64,000 nt of DNA. Source: Hahellaceae bacterium (lineage in GTDB: Bacteria > Pseudomonadota > Gammaproteobacteria > Pseudomonadales > Oleiphilaceae). The notes under the pieces were generated by a model, which worked only from the letters and a program-made list of their open reading frames with translations, ran no database searches and was not told where the DNA came from. The DNA lies in assembly GCA_016716085.1 (NCBI GenBank), contig JADJWY010000031.1:59881-123880 (forward strand). The letters run 5' to 3'. The translations under genes and the position numbers were made by a program. Below, in pieces: positions 34,568-42,889 of the stretch; position 1 is the stretch's first letter; each line of letters starts with the position of its first letter.

Positions 34568-35980
34568 TTATTTTAGTTTGGCTGAGGGATTAGGTAAGTC
34601 CGTTATTGTGCCAGCGGCTAATTCAGCCGCCAGACCCACCGATTCATGCAGGGTTGGGTGCGCGTGGATTGTCAGTGCCAGATCTTCCACATCTGCACCA
34701 AATTCAATCGCCAGACTCAGTTCGCCGAGCAGTTCCCCGGCGTTGATGCCAACGAGTCCTGCGCCGAGGAGGGTGCCATCCGGTTTATAGATCAGTTTGG
34801 TTTTACCTTCAGAACGGTCGGCACCCAAGGCTCGGCCACTGGCGGTCCAGGGGAATACCGCGGTTTTGAATTCGATCCCGGCGGCCCTGGCCTCTTTCTC
34901 AGTCAATCCGGTCCAGGCAATTTCTGGGTTGGTATAGGCGATTGAGGGAATGACGCGGGGCTCGAAAACCACTTTGTGCCCTGCAATCACTTCAGCAGCC
35001 ACATGCCCCTGATGTGTGGCTTTGTGAGCGAGCATGGGGTTGCCCTGAATATCGCCAATCGCGAAAATGTGAGGTACGTTGGTTCGCATTTGATTGTCGG
35101 TTGGGATGAATCCGCGCTCATCCACGCGGAGCCCCGCAGCTTCAGCGTTAATGCGTTTGCCATTCGGGTTGCGGCCTACCGCGACCAGTACCCCATCATA
35201 GCGTTGTGGCTCTACAGGCGCTTGTCCTCCCTCAAACGAAACCCGTAGCCCCTCTTTTTCTGCGCTAACGCCGGTTACTTTGGTGGATAGCATGACCTTG
35301 AAGCGGTCTTTGTTGAACTTGCTGTAGACAGCAATCAGGTCCTTGTCGGCCGCTGGAACCAGCTGGTCCGCGAATTCAACGATTTCGACCTGGCTACCCA
35401 GGGCCTCATAAACGGTGGCCATTTCAAGACCGATAATACCGCCACCGATGATGAGAAAACGTTTGGGAATACTGTCCAAGCCCAGCGCAGAGGTAGAATC
35501 AAGCACCCGGGGATCATCCTTGGGCATGAAGGGTAATTTGACGCTTTGCGAACCCGCAGCAACGATGCAGTACTGGAATCGGATTTCACTCGATTGTCCG
35601 TCCTGCGTTACGCTGAGACTATTGGGCCCGGTAAATTGCGCCTCACCCTGAACCACGGTCACCTTTCGTCCTTTTGCCATTCCTGCTACGCCTTGGGTCA
35701 GCTTTTTGACCGTGTTGTCCTTGAAGGCCCGGATCTTGTCGATGTCGACGGTCGGTTGTGCATAGGTGACGCCGACAGCGCTGGCGGCATGGGCCTCCTC
35801 CATCACGGCGGCGACGTGCAGCAGTGCTTTAGACGGAATACAGCCAACGTTCAGGCAGACGCCACCCAAGGTGGCGTGACGTTCAACCAGTGTGACTTCA
35901 AGGCCCAGGTCCGCCGCCCGAAAGGCCGCGGAATAGCCGCCAGGGCCGCTGCCCAGCACGACGAGTTGTGTATCCCTCAT
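34568..35980 (-). CDS. lpd: dihydrolipoyl dehydrogenase
   Basis: 470 residues. FAD site VVLGSGPGGYSAAFRAAD, redox disulfide in GGVCLNVGCIPSKALLHVA, NAD site IGGGIIGLEMATVYEALGS and the dimer-interface catalytic HAHPTLHESVGLAAE are all intact. It reoxidises lipoamide in 2-oxoacid dehydrogenase complexes or the glycine cleavage system. No E1 or E2 genes are nearby, so it must serve complexes encoded elsewhere. The next gene downstream is cytochrome b561. Confidence 0.93.
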   Translation of the reverse strand: MRDTQLVVLGSGPGGYSAAFRAADLGLEVTLVERHATLGGVCLNVGCIPSKALLHVAAVMEEAHAASAVGVTYAQPTVDIDKIRAFKDNTVKKLTQGVAGMAKGRKVTVVQGEAQFTGPNSLSVTQDGQSSEIRFQYCIVAAGSQSVKLPFMPKDDPRVLDSTSALGLDSIPKRFLIIGGGIIGLEMATVYEALGSQVEIVEFADQLVPAADKDLIAVYSKFNKDRFKVMLSTKVTGVSAEKEGLRVSFEGGQAPVEPQRYDGVLVAVGRNPNGKRINAEAAGLRVDERGFIPTDNQMRTNVPHIFAIGDIQGNPMLAHKATHQGHVAAEVIAGHKVVFEPRVIPSIAYTNPEIAWTGLTEKEARAAGIEFKTAVFPWTASGRALGADRSEGKTKLIYKPDGTLLGAGLVGINAGELLGELSLAIEFGADVEDLALTIHAHPTLHESVGLAAELAAGTITDLPNPSAKLK

Positions 35981-36093
35981 ACGATTTTCCTGTAAACAGT
36001 ACGCGAAAATAGGGGGTCCGGTTCGATGAGACAGGACGTTATACCCAAACGCTACTCCTTCACTCTGGTCAGTTCAAGAGCGAACGCGCAAAT

Positions 36094-36105
36094 CCATTGC
36101 AATGG
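36094..36105. promoter_or_regulatory. 12-bp palindrome upstream of the YdjM-like gene
   Basis: CCATTGCAATGG is a perfect palindrome 62 bases before the ATG of the YdjM-like gene. It is short enough to be chance and does not match a LexA box. Confidence 0.25.
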
Positions 36106-36167
36106 TCATTGGGTTTGATATATAAGATGCTGATATGAAATGGAAAAGTGCATCTTGGTGCTGACGG

Positions 36168-36866
36168 ATGGCAAATTTCAACGTACATCTTTCAGGTGGC
36201 GCGCTGGTCAGCGGAATGGCGGCCTCGGCTTTGGTCTATACCGGCTTGTTTTCGCCCCTTCAGGGCGCGGTACTCTGGGGGGCGGGAACCCTGGGTGGGC
36301 TTTTACCTGATATAGATGCGGACGCCTCTGCCCCGCTGAACTGGATTTTTTCCCTAGTGGCGGTCATCGCAGCACTTTTCACCGTGCGGTTGGTCGCCGG
36401 TCAGTCGCTTGTCATGATCTGGGGCGCGATGCTGTGCGTGTTTCTGGCAATTCGCTTTGGCGTGCAAACTTTATTTACGCGCATCACCCGGCATCGGGGT
36501 GCCTGGCATTCCTGTCTGGCTGGAATTTTCAGCGGTCTCGCGGCAGCCTGGATCAGCTACCGGCTGATGGAGCAGGGGGCTGAGTTTTCTTGGGCGATAG
36601 GCGGTGTCACCCTGCTGGGGTTCCTGACCCACCTCACCCTGGATGAAATGTATTCGGTGAATCTCAGTGGTGTTCGTATCAAGAAATCGTTTGGAACGGC
36701 CCTTAAACCTTTCAGTATCAAAGCCTGGTGGGCCAGCCTGGCGCTCGCGGCAGCATCTGTCTGGATGTGGGATAAACTGCCGCATCCCGGCGACCTCGTG
36801 AGTGAGGTCGCCAGGCTGTTTCACGACAAGGCCAACTGGCAGTTTGTCTGGTTGTCTTGTCGTTAG
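36168..36866 (+). CDS. YdjM-like inner-membrane metal-dependent hydrolase
   Basis: 232 residues with about five membrane helices. Conserved polar points are VHLSGG near the start, GGLLPDIDADAS (metal-type Asp cluster), RITRHRGAWHSCLAG and FLTHLTLDEMYSVN, matching the YdjM/DUF457 family of putative membrane-bound metal-dependent hydrolases. E. coli YdjM is LexA-controlled, but no LexA box was found here. The physiological substrate is not known. It is convergent with the small cytochrome-oxidase-like genes. Confidence 0.8.
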   Translation: MANFNVHLSGGALVSGMAASALVYTGLFSPLQGAVLWGAGTLGGLLPDIDADASAPLNWIFSLVAVIAALFTVRLVAGQSLVMIWGAMLCVFLAIRFGVQTLFTRITRHRGAWHSCLAGIFSGLAAAWISYRLMEQGAEFSWAIGGVTLLGFLTHLTLDEMYSVNLSGVRIKKSFGTALKPFSIKAWWASLALAAASVWMWDKLPHPGDLVSEVARLFHDKANWQFVWLSCR

Positions 36867-36880
36867 AGTGTCAGGACGCT

Positions 36881-37129
36881 TCAGGCGCTCAAAATCGTTC
36901 CGATCAATAAGCAGAGAAGCAGAGGCCAAAGCAGCAGTGCAAGACGCCAACTTCGTTTGACGCTTCGCAGCCCCATAAAGTAATCCACAATAATCCACGC
37001 TTTCCCAAATGCAAGTGTCAGTATCGACAGCAACAGGATAAGGGGTGAGGGGATGTGCGTGGCGGTCAGGGATGCCACAGAGAGTGCAATCAGTGCCAGC
37101 CAGTAGAGTGTGAGTTCACGGTAGCTCAA
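36881..37129 (-). CDS. cytochrome c oxidase subunit IV-like small membrane protein
   Basis: 82 residues in three hydrophobic helices with the internal GKAWIIVDYFMGLR, close to the prokaryotic subunit IV family (the conserved K-x-x-x-V-x-x-x-F-M region). It starts ten bases after a subunit III-like gene. No catalytic subunit I or II is in the window. The pair resembles norF with norE of denitrifiers. Confidence 0.75.
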   Translation of the reverse strand: MSYRELTLYWLALIALSVASLTATHIPSPLILLLSILTLAFGKAWIIVDYFMGLRSVKRSWRLALLLWPLLLCLLIGTILSA

Positions 37130-37139
37130 AGCATCGTCC

Positions 37140-37715
37140 TCAGCGCGGGAGGTAGATCAGAGGAAACAGAACGACCCAGATCAGGTCGACCATATGCCAA
37201 TAGAGTACGCCGGATTCCAGATTGCCCAGTTGTTCGGGGGGATAGTAATTTCGCCACGCGCGCAGGCTCATGAACGCCAGGATTACCAACCCGAGGAGGA
37301 CATGGAGAAAATGAAAGCCTGTGACAATCCAGTAAAGGGTAAAGAAGCGGTTAGCATCGATATCGAGTCCCTGTGATGCCAGATGCTGGTATTCACCGAA
37401 TTTAAGTGTTGTATAGACTGTAGCGGATAAGCACGCACCGAGAAGCAGACCGCTTCCCAGGCGGGGACTTTTTTTGCGAATGGCGGTCACTGCCATCGCT
37501 GCCAGATAACCGGATGTTAGCAAACTGATCGTCAGTGCCAGCCCCGTTGACAGGTCAAGCCTGGCGCGATTCAGGGTATACAGTTCTGGGTCGAGCCGTT
37601 CGGTGATCGCGAACGCCAAAATGAGCAGAGCGAAGACGGTTAACTCCGCCAGAATGAAAAACCACATGGCCAGATCGCCGGGCAGGGGGGCGTGAAGACT
37701 GTGATCCTTGGGCAT
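37140..37715 (-). CDS. cytochrome c oxidase subunit III-like protein (NorE-type)
   Basis: 191 residues from the ATG at 37715 (AGGGA upstream); a longer frame to 37769 lacks homology. Five helices with PGDLAMWFFILAELTVFALL, TGFHFLHVLLGLVILAFM and YWHMVDLIWVVLFPLIYL are typical of the short subunit III family that includes NorE. It binds no haem or copper itself. Standing without subunits I and II, it may work with an oxidase or nitric oxide reductase encoded elsewhere, or support proton or oxygen routing. Confidence 0.83.
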   Translation of the reverse strand: MPKDHSLHAPLPGDLAMWFFILAELTVFALLILAFAITERLDPELYTLNRARLDLSTGLALTISLLTSGYLAAMAVTAIRKKSPRLGSGLLLGACLSATVYTTLKFGEYQHLASQGLDIDANRFFTLYWIVTGFHFLHVLLGLVILAFMSLRAWRNYYPPEQLGNLESGVLYWHMVDLIWVVLFPLIYLPR

Positions 37716-37784
37716 GGCGGCGTCCCTGCACGGTGGAGGAAAGGCGGAATAGTGCCAAGAGTGTACCACTGAAGTTCAGGTATA

Positions 37785-37812
37785 AAAAAACCTGCTCAAA
37801 GACAGGTTTTTT
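37785..37812 (-). terminator. rho-independent terminator after tRNA-Phe
   Basis: AAAAAACCTG, an eight-base loop and CAGGTTTTTT form a perfect 10-bp stem with U-runs on both strands. It lies 37 bases past the 3' end of the tRNA. On the plus strand nothing reads into it, so its job is to end the mutY-yggX-tRNA transcript. Confidence 0.8.
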
Positions 37813-37849
37813 AAATGCTGATTTATAAATAAATTCAGCTAAAAATAAG

Positions 37850-37925
37850 TGGTGCCCAGAGGCGGAATCGAACCACCGACACGGGGATTTTCAATCCCCT
37901 GCTCTACCGACTGAGCTATCTGGGC
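37850..37925 (-). tRNA. tRNA-Phe (anticodon GAA)
   Basis: 76 bases with an encoded CCA end. The acceptor GCCCAGA pairs with TCTGGGC; the D arm AGCTCAGTCGGTAGAGC, the anticodon loop TTGAAAA with GAA, and the T arm GGTTCGATTCC are all standard. It lies 89 bases downstream of yggX in the same direction, and a terminator hairpin follows. Confidence 0.97.
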
Positions 37926-38014
37926 AACGCGGCATCATGTGCCAGCGGGTGCGTATTAAAACGTTTGTTAGGCTGAGTGTCAATACTCTTTTTAATAAAA
38001 AACGCTCGCCGCAA

Positions 38015-38287
38015 TCACCCTTCTTTGGGGACGAAGCCGTCGGCCTTGTCCACGCCTTCGTTATCCAGAAAAAGTTCCATCTGAGCCAGCAGGTATTGTC
38101 GGTGCTCGGGGTTCATGAGGTTGAGGTGTTTTTCGTTAATCAGCGTGGTTTGATGTTGAAGCCACGCTTGCCAGGCTTTGGCCGAAACCGTGTTATAAAG
38201 TTCCTGGCCTTTAGCTCCTGGCATTGGTGGCAATGTCAGTCCTTCCAGCGCTTCCTTGTATTTTCGGCACAGTACGGTGCGGCTCAT
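38015..38287 (-). CDS. yggX: Fe(II)-trafficking protein YggX
   Basis: 90 residues, the family length. It opens MSRTVLCRKYKEALEGLT with the conserved Cys at residue 7 and includes GQELYNTVSAKAWQAW and LINEKHLNLMNPEHRQYL, both hallmarks. YggX protects iron-sulfur proteins from oxidative damage and may carry Fe(II). It lies 26 bases after mutY in the same direction; MutY is itself an iron-sulfur enzyme, and the mutY-yggX pairing is common in Gammaproteobacteria. Confidence 0.95.
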   Translation of the reverse strand: MSRTVLCRKYKEALEGLTLPPMPGAKGQELYNTVSAKAWQAWLQHQTTLINEKHLNLMNPEHRQYLLAQMELFLDNEGVDKADGFVPKEG

Positions 38288-38313
38288 GACGGCTCTCCAG
38301 TTGATGCCCGTCG

Positions 38314-39441
38314 TCAGGATGACGGGTGTTTAGCAAGTGAAAGTAAAAAGGTTTTAATGGGTGCCGGTAACGCGGGAAGGGCATCTGCGTGGATCGGAAA
38401 CCAGCGCCCAGCTGTTTCCACTTCAACGTCCCCGGCATTGTTAGGGCGGATAATAAGGGGTTGTAGCACCAGATGATAGTGCGAAAAGGTATGTCGGAAC
38501 CCGGGCAGTGGCGACCAGTCTTCGGCGCGTTTCACCCATTGTCGTTCTGTCGCGACCTGAATTGCTTCGGGCAGATCGGCTTCAAACCTTGATTCCGGCA
38601 GAGACCAGAGTCCGCCCCAAATGCCCTTGGCGGGGCGAGGTTCGAGGAAGACCTGTTGGTCCTCATTGAGGCGAACGTAAATAAAACGTTGTCTCACAGG
38701 AAGCGCGCGCTTCGGCTTGGCGACCGGCAAGTCGCGGGTCTGCCCCAGCTTAAATGCTTTGCAGCTTTGCAGGAGAGGGCAGCGAGTGCAGGCGGGCTTG
38801 CTTCGGGTACACAGCGTTGCCCCCAGATCCATGATTGCCTGCGTGTAATCGCTCAGCTGCGCATGTGGGGTGTAGTCCTCGGCCAGTGCCCAGAGATGAC
38901 GGGTTACGGAAGGATTGCCTGACCATTCGGTGATGGCTTCATGACGGCAGAGGACTCGTTTGACGTTGCCATCCAGAATCGGGGCTCTAAGCCCAAAACC
39001 CATTGCGCGAATGGCGCCGGCGGTTGATCGCCCAATACCGGGCAGCGACTGCAAGTCCTCCAGGTCTGAGGGCAATTGTCCGGAAAAACGCATCTCAACG
39101 TCCGTCGCGGCTTTATGCAGGTTACGTCCCCGCGCATAGTAACCGAGGCCGGCCCAGTGGCTTAGCACCTCATCCTGCGATGCGGCAGCCAGCGAGCCAA
39201 CATCGGGAAAGCGCTGCATAAATGCCATGAAGTAAGGGATCACGGTAGTCACCTGGGTTTGCTGCAACATGATTTCCGAAATCCAGACCCGATAGGGCGT
39301 TCGGGGATTCTGCCAGGGCAGATCGTGGCGACCATGTTCAGCATGCCAGGCCAGCAACCGTGATGCGACGTCGGAGTGGGCCTTGCGTGTCGGAGGGGCA
39401 AGGTCTATTGTTGGGTTGTCGGACGCTATCGGTTTATTCAT
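38314..39441 (-). CDS. mutY: A/G-specific adenine DNA glycosylase
   Basis: 375 residues. It has WISEIMLQQTQVTTVIPYF with the catalytic Glu, a helix-hairpin-helix LQSLPGIGRSTAGAI followed by the catalytic Asp in PILDGNVKRVL, and the Cys-x6-Cys-x2-Cys-x5-Cys cluster in the segment from CTRSKPACTRC. A C-terminal NUDIX-like domain for 8-oxo-G recognition is present. It removes adenine misplaced opposite 8-oxoguanine. It heads the mutY-yggX-tRNA-Phe group and is divergent from the SRPBCC gene. Confidence 0.95.
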   Translation of the reverse strand: MNKPIASDNPTIDLAPPTRKAHSDVASRLLAWHAEHGRHDLPWQNPRTPYRVWISEIMLQQTQVTTVIPYFMAFMQRFPDVGSLAAASQDEVLSHWAGLGYYARGRNLHKAATDVEMRFSGQLPSDLEDLQSLPGIGRSTAGAIRAMGFGLRAPILDGNVKRVLCRHEAITEWSGNPSVTRHLWALAEDYTPHAQLSDYTQAIMDLGATLCTRSKPACTRCPLLQSCKAFKLGQTRDLPVAKPKRALPVRQRFIYVRLNEDQQVFLEPRPAKGIWGGLWSLPESRFEADLPEAIQVATERQWVKRAEDWSPLPGFRHTFSHYHLVLQPLIIRPNNAGDVEVETAGRWFPIHADALPALPAPIKTFLLSLAKHPSS

Positions 39442-39494
39442 TTTTTCGCTGTTGTGCCCAGCCTGTGATGGGTATGGGTGGGAGTTCTGTTCTG

Positions 39495-39959
39495 ATGCCT
39501 GTTACGGTTACGATCGAAATCAGTCGCAAGTTTATCGTCAATGCGCCGCTGGCCAAAGTGTTTGCGGTTTTGGCCGACGTACCTGAATCAGCTTCGCATT
39601 TTCCGAGGGTCGAGTCACTGACGCCACTGGGTGGGAACGCGTACGAATGGAAAATGAAAAAGAATGGCTTTGATAAACACGCCATACAGATCGTCTACGC
39701 CAGTACCTATCGGGTCGACAAAAAGGCGCATCGCGTTGAGTGGTCTCCAGTCAAAGGCGTTGGCAATAGTCAGGTCCAGGGCTTTTGGGAGCTGTCATCC
39801 GCTGATGGCTCGACAGAATGCCGTTTTCATACTCAGGGAGTGTTGGAACTTCCCCTGCCGGGCTTACTCAAAATGGCCGTTGGTCCCGTGGTCAAGCACG
39901 AATTCAACGCCCTGGTTGATCAATACGTCGAGAATCTACAAAACGCGCTTGCGGACTAG
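39495..39959 (+). CDS. SRPBCC / START-like fold protein
   Basis: 154 residues from the ATG at 39495; in-frame ATGs at 39468 and 39474 add a few residues and cannot be excluded. The pattern ISRKFIVNAPLAKVFAVLADVPESASHFPRVESL matches the polyketide-cyclase/SRPBCC entry to a lipid- or ligand-binding cup, ending in an amphipathic helix (VKHEFNALVDQYVENL). No catalytic motif. It lies before hisB but is separated by a promoter. Confidence 0.75.
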   Translation: MPVTVTIEISRKFIVNAPLAKVFAVLADVPESASHFPRVESLTPLGGNAYEWKMKKNGFDKHAIQIVYASTYRVDKKAHRVEWSPVKGVGNSQVQGFWELSSADGSTECRFHTQGVLELPLPGLLKMAVGPVVKHEFNALVDQYVENLQNALAD

Positions 39960-39977
39960 CTGATTTCGAGGTATAAT
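39948..39977 (+). promoter_or_regulatory. candidate promoter of the hisBHAF operon
   Basis: TTGCGG, an 18-base spacer and a perfect TATAAT end 36 bases before the GTG of hisB. The -35 overlaps the end of the SRPBCC gene. No leader peptide rich in His codons or attenuator was seen. Confidence 0.55.
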
Positions 39978-40013
39978 GCCTGTTCTGTAGACATTAACTG
40001 TTGGAGCAGGCCG

Positions 40014-40610
40014 GTGGAGCGTACCGCAGAAGTTACCCGAAATACCCTTGAAACCCAGATTTCCTGTCGTGTTAATCTCGATGGAACGGGCCAGTCACAT
40101 TTTGAAACCGGGGTGCCTTTTCTGGATCACATGATGGATCAGATTGCCCGTCATGGCCTGATTGACCTCAATATCATTGCCAAGGGTGACCTGCACATTG
40201 ATGCGCACCACACCGTTGAAGATATCGGCATTACCCTGGGTAAAGCCTTTGCACAGGCGGTCGGTGATAAAAAAGGGATTCGCCGTTACGGGCACGCGTA
40301 TGTGCCCCTGGATGAGGCACTTTCGCGTGTGGTGGTCGACTTTTCCGGTCGTCCGGGCCTTGAAATGCACGTTGAATTTACCCGCGCCGTGATCGGTCAG
40401 TTCGATGTGGATCTGTTTTATGAGTTTTTTCAGGGCTTCGTGAATCACGCCCAGGTCACACTGCATATTGACAACCTCCGTGGTCGCAACGCTCACCACC
40501 AGATCGAAACGATTTTCAAAGCTTTCGGCCGCGCACTGCGTATGGCCATTGAGCTGGACCCTCGCATGGCTGGCGTCACGCCATCCACCAAGGGAACGCT
40601 GACAGGCTAA
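40014..40610 (+). CDS. hisB: imidazoleglycerol-phosphate dehydratase
   Basis: 198 residues, the monofunctional HisB length. Metal-binding motifs DAHHTVEDIGITLG and RNAHHQIETIFKAFGRAL are intact. The start is a GTG preceded by GGAGCAGG. It dehydrates imidazoleglycerol phosphate in histidine synthesis and is the first of four his genes with short gaps. Confidence 0.96.
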   Translation: MERTAEVTRNTLETQISCRVNLDGTGQSHFETGVPFLDHMMDQIARHGLIDLNIIAKGDLHIDAHHTVEDIGITLGKAFAQAVGDKKGIRRYGHAYVPLDEALSRVVVDFSGRPGLEMHVEFTRAVIGQFDVDLFYEFFQGFVNHAQVTLHIDNLRGRNAHHQIETIFKAFGRALRMAIELDPRMAGVTPSTKGTLTG

Positions 40611-40618
40611 GGACAGAC

Positions 40619-41263
40619 ATGAGTACGTTGGCAATTATTGACTATGGCATGGGCAACTTGCATTCGGTGTCCAAAGCCATTGAGCATGTGGCGCCGGGTG
40701 TCCGTGTTAAAGTGACCTCCCAGGTCGCCGAAATTCTGGCTGCCGATCGGGTTTTGCTGCCTGGCGTAGGGGCGATTCGCGACTGCATGGGGGAAATTCG
40801 CCGACTTGGGTTTGACCAGGTGGTGAAATCCGTCGCCGACTCGGGTAAGCCCCTGTTGGGAATCTGCGTCGGTATGCAGGCCATGATGGACGCCAGTGAA
40901 GAAAACGGTGGCGTTGACTGTCTGGGCATGTTTGCCGGTCAGGTGCGATTTTTCGGGCGTGAACTCTCTGAGAACGGCCAGAAACTCAAAGTGCCCCACA
41001 TGGGTTGGAACGAAGTGTTTCAGCGTCATGCGCACCCTTTGTGGCAGGGGATTCCCGACGGCGAGCGTTTTTACTTTGTGCACTCCTATTATGTCTGCGC
41101 GAAAGAAAGCGATGCCGTATACGGCGAAACCCGTTATGGTCTGGAATTTGCGGCCGCCATTGGGCGAGGGAATGTGTTTGCTGTGCAATTCCACCCGGAA
41201 AAGAGTCAGCACGCAGGTCTGCAGCTATTAAAGAATTTTGCTGAATGGGATGGACGTCCCTAA
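40619..41263 (+). CDS. hisH: imidazole glycerol phosphate synthase glutaminase subunit
   Basis: 214 residues of a class I amidotransferase. The nucleophile is in LLGICVGMQAMMD (Cys near residue 83); His and Glu are in VQFHPEKSQHAGLQLL near the end. It supplies ammonia to HisF. Eight bases separate it from hisB. Since HisF downstream appears frameshifted in this sequence, HisH would lack its partner if that shift is real. Confidence 0.96.
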   Translation: MSTLAIIDYGMGNLHSVSKAIEHVAPGVRVKVTSQVAEILAADRVLLPGVGAIRDCMGEIRRLGFDQVVKSVADSGKPLLGICVGMQAMMDASEENGGVDCLGMFAGQVRFFGRELSENGQKLKVPHMGWNEVFQRHAHPLWQGIPDGERFYFVHSYYVCAKESDAVYGETRYGLEFAAAIGRGNVFAVQFHPEKSQHAGLQLLKNFAEWDGRP

Positions 41264-41278
41264 GGATACAGAGGTCCA

Positions 41279-42013
41279 ATGTTAGTTATTCCAGCCATTG
41301 ATTTGAAAGACGGTAAATGTGTTCGACTGCGCCAGGGGCGTATGGACGATTCCACGGTATTTTCCGATGATCCCGTTGCCATGGCCCGTCAGTGGATCGA
41401 TGCCGGTGGTCGCCGCCTGCATCTGGTCGATCTGAACGGAGCGTTTGAAGGTCAGCCGGTTAACGGCGACATTGTCAGAGCCATTGCGGCGGCGCATCCA
41501 GACCTTCCGGTTCAAATTGGTGGTGGTATTCGGTCGCTGGAAACCATTGAGTTTTATCTCAATGCCGGTGTGACATACGTGATACTGGGTACCAAAGCGG
41601 TCAAGGAGCCAAACTTCGTGCGCGAAGCCTGCCGCCGTTTTCCTGGGCACATCATCGTCGGAATTGACGCGAAAGATGGCTGGGTTGCGACCGAGGGCTG
41701 GGCCGATGTCAGCAGTGTGAATGCGGTCGATCTGGCTAAAGATTTTGCAGATGCCGGCGTATCGTCCATTGTGTACACCGACATTGCCCGGGATGGCATG
41801 ATGCAAGGCGTGAATGTTGAAGCGACGGCCGCGCTTGCAAGAGAGAGCGGATTGCCGGTGATTGCCTCCGGGGGGGTGACCAATATGGATGACATTCGTC
41901 GTCTGCTGGCGGTGGCCGATGCGGGCATCGTCGGTGCGATTACCGGTCGCGCCATCTACGAGGGAACGCTCAATCTGCGTGAAGCTCAGCAACTTTGCGA
42001 CGAGGCCAAGTGA
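41279..42013 (+). CDS. hisA: phosphoribosylformimino-5-aminoimidazole carboxamide ribotide isomerase
   Basis: 244 residues of the HisA half-barrel-duplicated TIM fold: MLVIPAIDLKDGKCVRLRQG at the start, GGGIRSLETIEFYLNAGV in the first half and VIASGGVTNMDDIRRLLA in the second. The first catalytic Asp (IPAID) and the second (YTDIARDG) are present. It ends one base before hisF. Confidence 0.96.
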   Translation: MLVIPAIDLKDGKCVRLRQGRMDDSTVFSDDPVAMARQWIDAGGRRLHLVDLNGAFEGQPVNGDIVRAIAAAHPDLPVQIGGGIRSLETIEFYLNAGVTYVILGTKAVKEPNFVREACRRFPGHIIVGIDAKDGWVATEGWADVSSVNAVDLAKDFADAGVSSIVYTDIARDGMMQGVNVEATAALARESGLPVIASGGVTNMDDIRRLLAVADAGIVGAITGRAIYEGTLNLREAQQLCDEAK

Positions 42014-42014
42014 T

Positions 42015-42787
42015 ATGGGCTTGGCCAAGCGTATTATTCCTTGCCTGGATGTGGATAACGGGCGGGTCGTAAAAGGCGTTCAGTTCGTCGATATTCGCGA
42101 TGCAGGCGATCCTGTCGAAGTGGCCAAGCGTTACGACGAGCAGGGTGCCGATGAAATTACCTTTCTCGACATCACCGCCAGTCATCAGGGGCGTGATACC
42201 ACCGTGCACACGGTTGAACGCATGGCCAGCCAGGTCTTTATTCCCTTAACGGTGGGGGGCGGTATTCGCAAACTGGAAGATATTCGCACCATGCTGAATG
42301 CGGGTGCGGATAAAGTCAGCATCAACACAGCGGCTGTTTTCAACCCCGAATTTGTCGGTGAAGCGGCGGCCCGTTTTGGCAGCCAATGTATTGTTGTTGC
42401 CATTGATGCCAAGAAAGTCTCGGCGCCGGGTGATGCGGATCGCTGGGAGATCTTCACGCACGGCGGCCGCAAACCCACCGGTCTGGATGCGATCGAATGG
42501 GCGCGTAAAATGGTCGGATTGGGCGCGGGTGAAATCCTGTTGACCAGCATGGATCGCGATGGCACCAAGAATGGTTTCGATCTGGCGCTGACCCGCGCGA
42601 TCAGTGATGCCGTTATCGTCCCCGTGATCGCATCGGGGGGGTGGGAAATCTTCAACATCTCGTCGATGGGGTCAGTATTGGCGGCGCGGATGCAGTACTG
42701 GCGGCAAGTATTTTTCACTTCGGACAGCACACCATTCCCGAAGCAAAAGCGTTCATGGCCGGGCAGGGCATTGAAGTACGTCGCTGA
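42015..42787 (+). pseudogene. hisF: imidazole glycerol phosphate synthase cyclase subunit, frameshifted
   Basis: It starts MGLAKRIIPCLDVDNGRVVK, one base after hisA, and is normal through VIVPVIASGG. There a run of seven G (42636-42642) has one base too few. Adding one G restores VGNLQHLVDGVSIGGADAV and the correct C-terminus IFHFGQHTIPEAKAFMAGQ ending at 42787, for 257 residues, the usual HisF length. As read, the frame instead runs on to 42830 with nonsense sequence. Catalytic Asp residues (CLDVD, LLTSMDRDG) are intact. A homopolymer sequencing error is the likeliest cause, because the other his genes are perfect and HisF is needed for histidine synthesis. Confidence 0.93.
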
Positions 42788-42848
42788 AAGCGCGCCAAAT
42801 GGGGATGATCAAGGTTCGCGAAGCCGTTGACCGACCCAGGAAGGAAAG

Positions 42849-42876
42849 AGGAGCCCCCAGTGAAACAGGGACTCCT
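42849..42876 (-). terminator. possible terminator hairpin between hisF and the secreted hydrolase
   Basis: AGGAGCCCC and GGGACTCCT form a stem with one mismatch. It lies just past the ends of two convergent genes. The U-run is weak on either side, so a role in termination is only likely from position. Confidence 0.4.
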
Positions 42877-42889
42877 TGAATGGCTAGGA

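Noticed and set aside
36094..36168. LexA box before the YdjM-like gene
   Set aside because: No CTG-N10-CAG pattern of the right kind was found; the only palindrome is CCATTGCAATGG.
41282..42028. 248-codon minus-strand frame opposite hisA
   Set aside because: Mirror of a conserved gene; composition follows hisA codon structure.
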